A DNA stretch of 64,000 nt, from the NCBI GenBank assembly GCA_013398275.1, contig VZSE01006029.1, positions 1,516,000-1,579,999 of the forward strand. The letters are read 5' to 3'. Both the position numbers and the translations under genes were made by a program. Positions 61,852 through 64,000 of the stretch are shown here, one piece after another. Source of the DNA: Promerops cafer. Its lineage: Eukaryota > Chordata > Aves > Passeriformes > Nectariniidae. A model generated the notes under the pieces. It saw only the letters and a list, made by a program, of their open reading frames with translations. It searched no databases and was not told the origin of the DNA. The number at the start of each line of letters is the position of its first letter. The stretch's first letter is position 1.

Positions 61852-64000
61852 CTATATTCCGTGGTTTGATTGGGTCGTGATGTGAATGGAAAGCAGCACA
61901 AAACAAATCACTTTCTGAGAGAACAATTGCAATGCGAATAGGTGCAGAAAGAAAAGGTACCAGTTCAACCCGTTCTATTATGCAGTAGATTGGGTAGAAA
62001 CAGAGTTCAAATATCTGCTTTTAGAGGTACTAAATATTATCTCAATTTTTGGGTTAACCAACCTATCAATTCCTAGCAAAATTTTTGACTGAGTGTTCAT
62101 AATCTGAATATAACTGTCTAGACTTGGATTCAGTATTGCTTTATTAAAGTTCAGCAGTGCCGTAGCACAGAAGGAAGGGGAGATGAAGTCATAACGGAAA
62201 TTAAAAGATTAAAAAGAAAATTAAGCAGCTGAAAAATTAAGCTTGTCTTAATGGCCTAAAAAATTCTGTGTCCTGTGTCTAGTCATAACTGGAAAATAAG
62301 CAAGCAGAAGGAAAAGCAGGGGGAGAATTGAAGCAAAGGGGAAGCCTAGGTTGCCCCAGGCAGAACAACTGCTGTACCTTCTAGTTGCCTTTAGCATGGA
62401 AGGTTTTCCCACACCAAGTAGCAGTGTTGTCCCCACCAGCCCACGCCCCGCTCTCCCTTGGCTGACACTGTAGTTGGGAATTGTGGAAGCCTGTGATGCG
62501 TAACCCACTTCCAGCAAACATCACAGGCATCCATTCTGCTTTCAATGGACCCTTTCTCCAGTCAGCCCTGATTTTTTTGAAAGTGATATGTGGTTTTGTT
62601 ACAAAAAAATGTGCCAGGGTACACTATAGTTAGGAAATTTTTAATACTGGGGAAGACCCACCATGAAGCATAGTTTGAGGTTTGCTTGTAGTAAAGAGCA
62701 AAAGGAAAGAGGGATAAGAAGGCAAAAGTTCATGGTATTCATGGCAACACTCTCGCTACTACTCACCAGACTCATGTTTAGCAAGCTACTTTTGAATAGT
62801 GCAGAAATATACATTGCTCTGTGTTAGAGACATGAAGCAAGATTTCCCTGAGTCTGAAACCAGCAGATGGCTGTGCCAGTTTTCAGATGTGGCACCTACA
62901 ACATTTTACGTCCATCCCCTGCCACATCCTTGAGCTTATACTCCATATCTCTGTGTGCTCATTTCACTATTCAGTGGGATTTGCATATGTACATTTTAAA
63001 GATATAAGTTTGGCATCTATATTATAATATCTAAATCTCTGACGTACAAAAGCAAGAGCTCTGAAAAGAATTTAAAAAGTTCTTTAAACGTTATCTTCGC
63101 CACTTAGATTTTATTATATATCAACAAATCAAAACTGCCATAATTCAGAACATATAGGTCGGTTACACTTGATATACAATTATATCAATTATATACATGG
63201 TTATCTTCTAAGAATTCTCACAAACTTTGTTTGCTAATCTGTGTGAAAAGGATACAATAAAATCTGTCTAACTCTCCTTGAACAAATATAAAGTTCCCAC
63301 ACCTCCTGTGAAACCAGTGTCGTGTTTGACTCTTCTCTTTTCACCCATGCACATGTACTTTAACAGTGAAGAGAATGAATGCTGTATCAGACACAAAAGA
63401 GATTATTTCTTCAGGATGCTGAATGCATATAACAAATACTAGTGGCTCTGTAGTTGCAGACTGAAAAGCAAATGCCTGTATTAAAGTGATGGATTGCAGA
63501 CACCATAATATGCTACAACAAAGCCATGGGTTTGTACAACACTCCTAATACTTTCACTTTCTTTGCCATGTCTACTGCTAAAATCTGTGAATACTAGAAG
63601 CTTCTCTATTCTGTCTTGCCTGTTACATAGTTTTTTCTGTATTTCAGCTTTATAATCACCTGTGCATACTGCTATTCATGCAGAAAAATCTTTCCTTAAT
63701 TACTCTTGACTAAGGCATCATGGCCTAGCAGCTGAACACATCAGATACCCACATTGTGCCCAGGTTGCTGTTACCAAATAACACAAGTAAGGGCCTTTAC
63801 TGTAGAATTAGGGCTGTTTCCATGATGAACCTGGTCCCATTTCAGCATTGTACCCTTACTTTTTAGCTTTATTTTGACATAGTGATGAAATATTTTCACT
63901 ACTCTCTCATGCTGCCCTATTTTTATTTACTTTTTATTTAGATGAATACACATAATTTAAAATTGCTGCAGTGTACCCACTTGAAGTCATACTTGAAGTT
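61852..64000. other. No gene seen
   Basis: AT-rich sequence to the window edge. A minus-strand frame at 62248-62517 overlaps a mildly GC-richer patch (62300-62500) with no splice framing. A run of ATAT-rich words lies at 63110-63205. Confidence 0.5.

Noticed and set aside
1..64000. tRNA, rRNA, snRNA or mitochondrial insertions
   Set aside because: No B-box-like GGTTCGAATCC motif with a matching A box, and no recognisable ribosomal or mitochondrial segments, were found by eye.

Overview
This window looks like AT-rich, non-coding nuclear DNA from a bird: an intergenic desert or a very large intron. The lineage call rests on CR1 LINE retrotransposons whose 3' ends carry the ATTCTATG-type octamer tail usual in birds. 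It also rests on the absence of Alu, L1 or other mammalian repeats, and on long stretches without sustained open reading frames. Nothing bacterial, viral or organellar is present as an intact unit. I could not recognise a single complete gene, and I name none.

Repeat layout. Five CR1 copies are clear: 1-337 (+, entered mid-element and internally deleted), 22661-23160 (+), 24383-24460 (+, tail only), 33901-34565 (-, the longest) and 48717-48911 (-). Three much older, heavily decayed CR1/L3-like LINE remnants are proposed at 4565-4800, 7215-8190 and 50465-51130, all on +. Their order of similarity blocks matches old amniote CR1-type elements as I remember them. Tandem repeats include a 49-bp minisatellite whose unit holds a perfect 15-bp hairpin (37491-37632), a (CTCTT)16 array (38446-38525), a 31-T run (18153-18183) and several short direct duplications.

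Possible genes. The best coding candidates are single exons framed by good splice signals. On - they are 53583-53801 (terminal exon, 72 codons and a stop), 61752-61851 (phase-compatible with it), 25890-26001, 15818-15963, 14547-14679 and 12912-13136 (terminal, with a poly(A) signal at 12723-12728). On + they are 5990-6157 joined to 6290-6355, 57848-57981, and a non-coding exon candidate at 19840-20030. The three - strand candidates between 12.9 and 16 kb do not chain in reading phase, so they are not offered as one gene. All are low confidence: in AT-rich DNA of this length some well-framed open segments are expected by chance.

Regulatory candidates. A small CpG-bearing patch at 17795-18060 stands out from the background and has a CTCF-like motif at its left edge (17838-17851, - orientation). 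It is followed by a long CT/T tract, and is the most promising non-coding functional element. No convincing undescribed system was found. The items most worth checking are the 53.6 kb exon, the CpG/CTCF patch, the 5.7-6.4 kb segment that is nearly free of stops on both strands, and the hairpin minisatellite.
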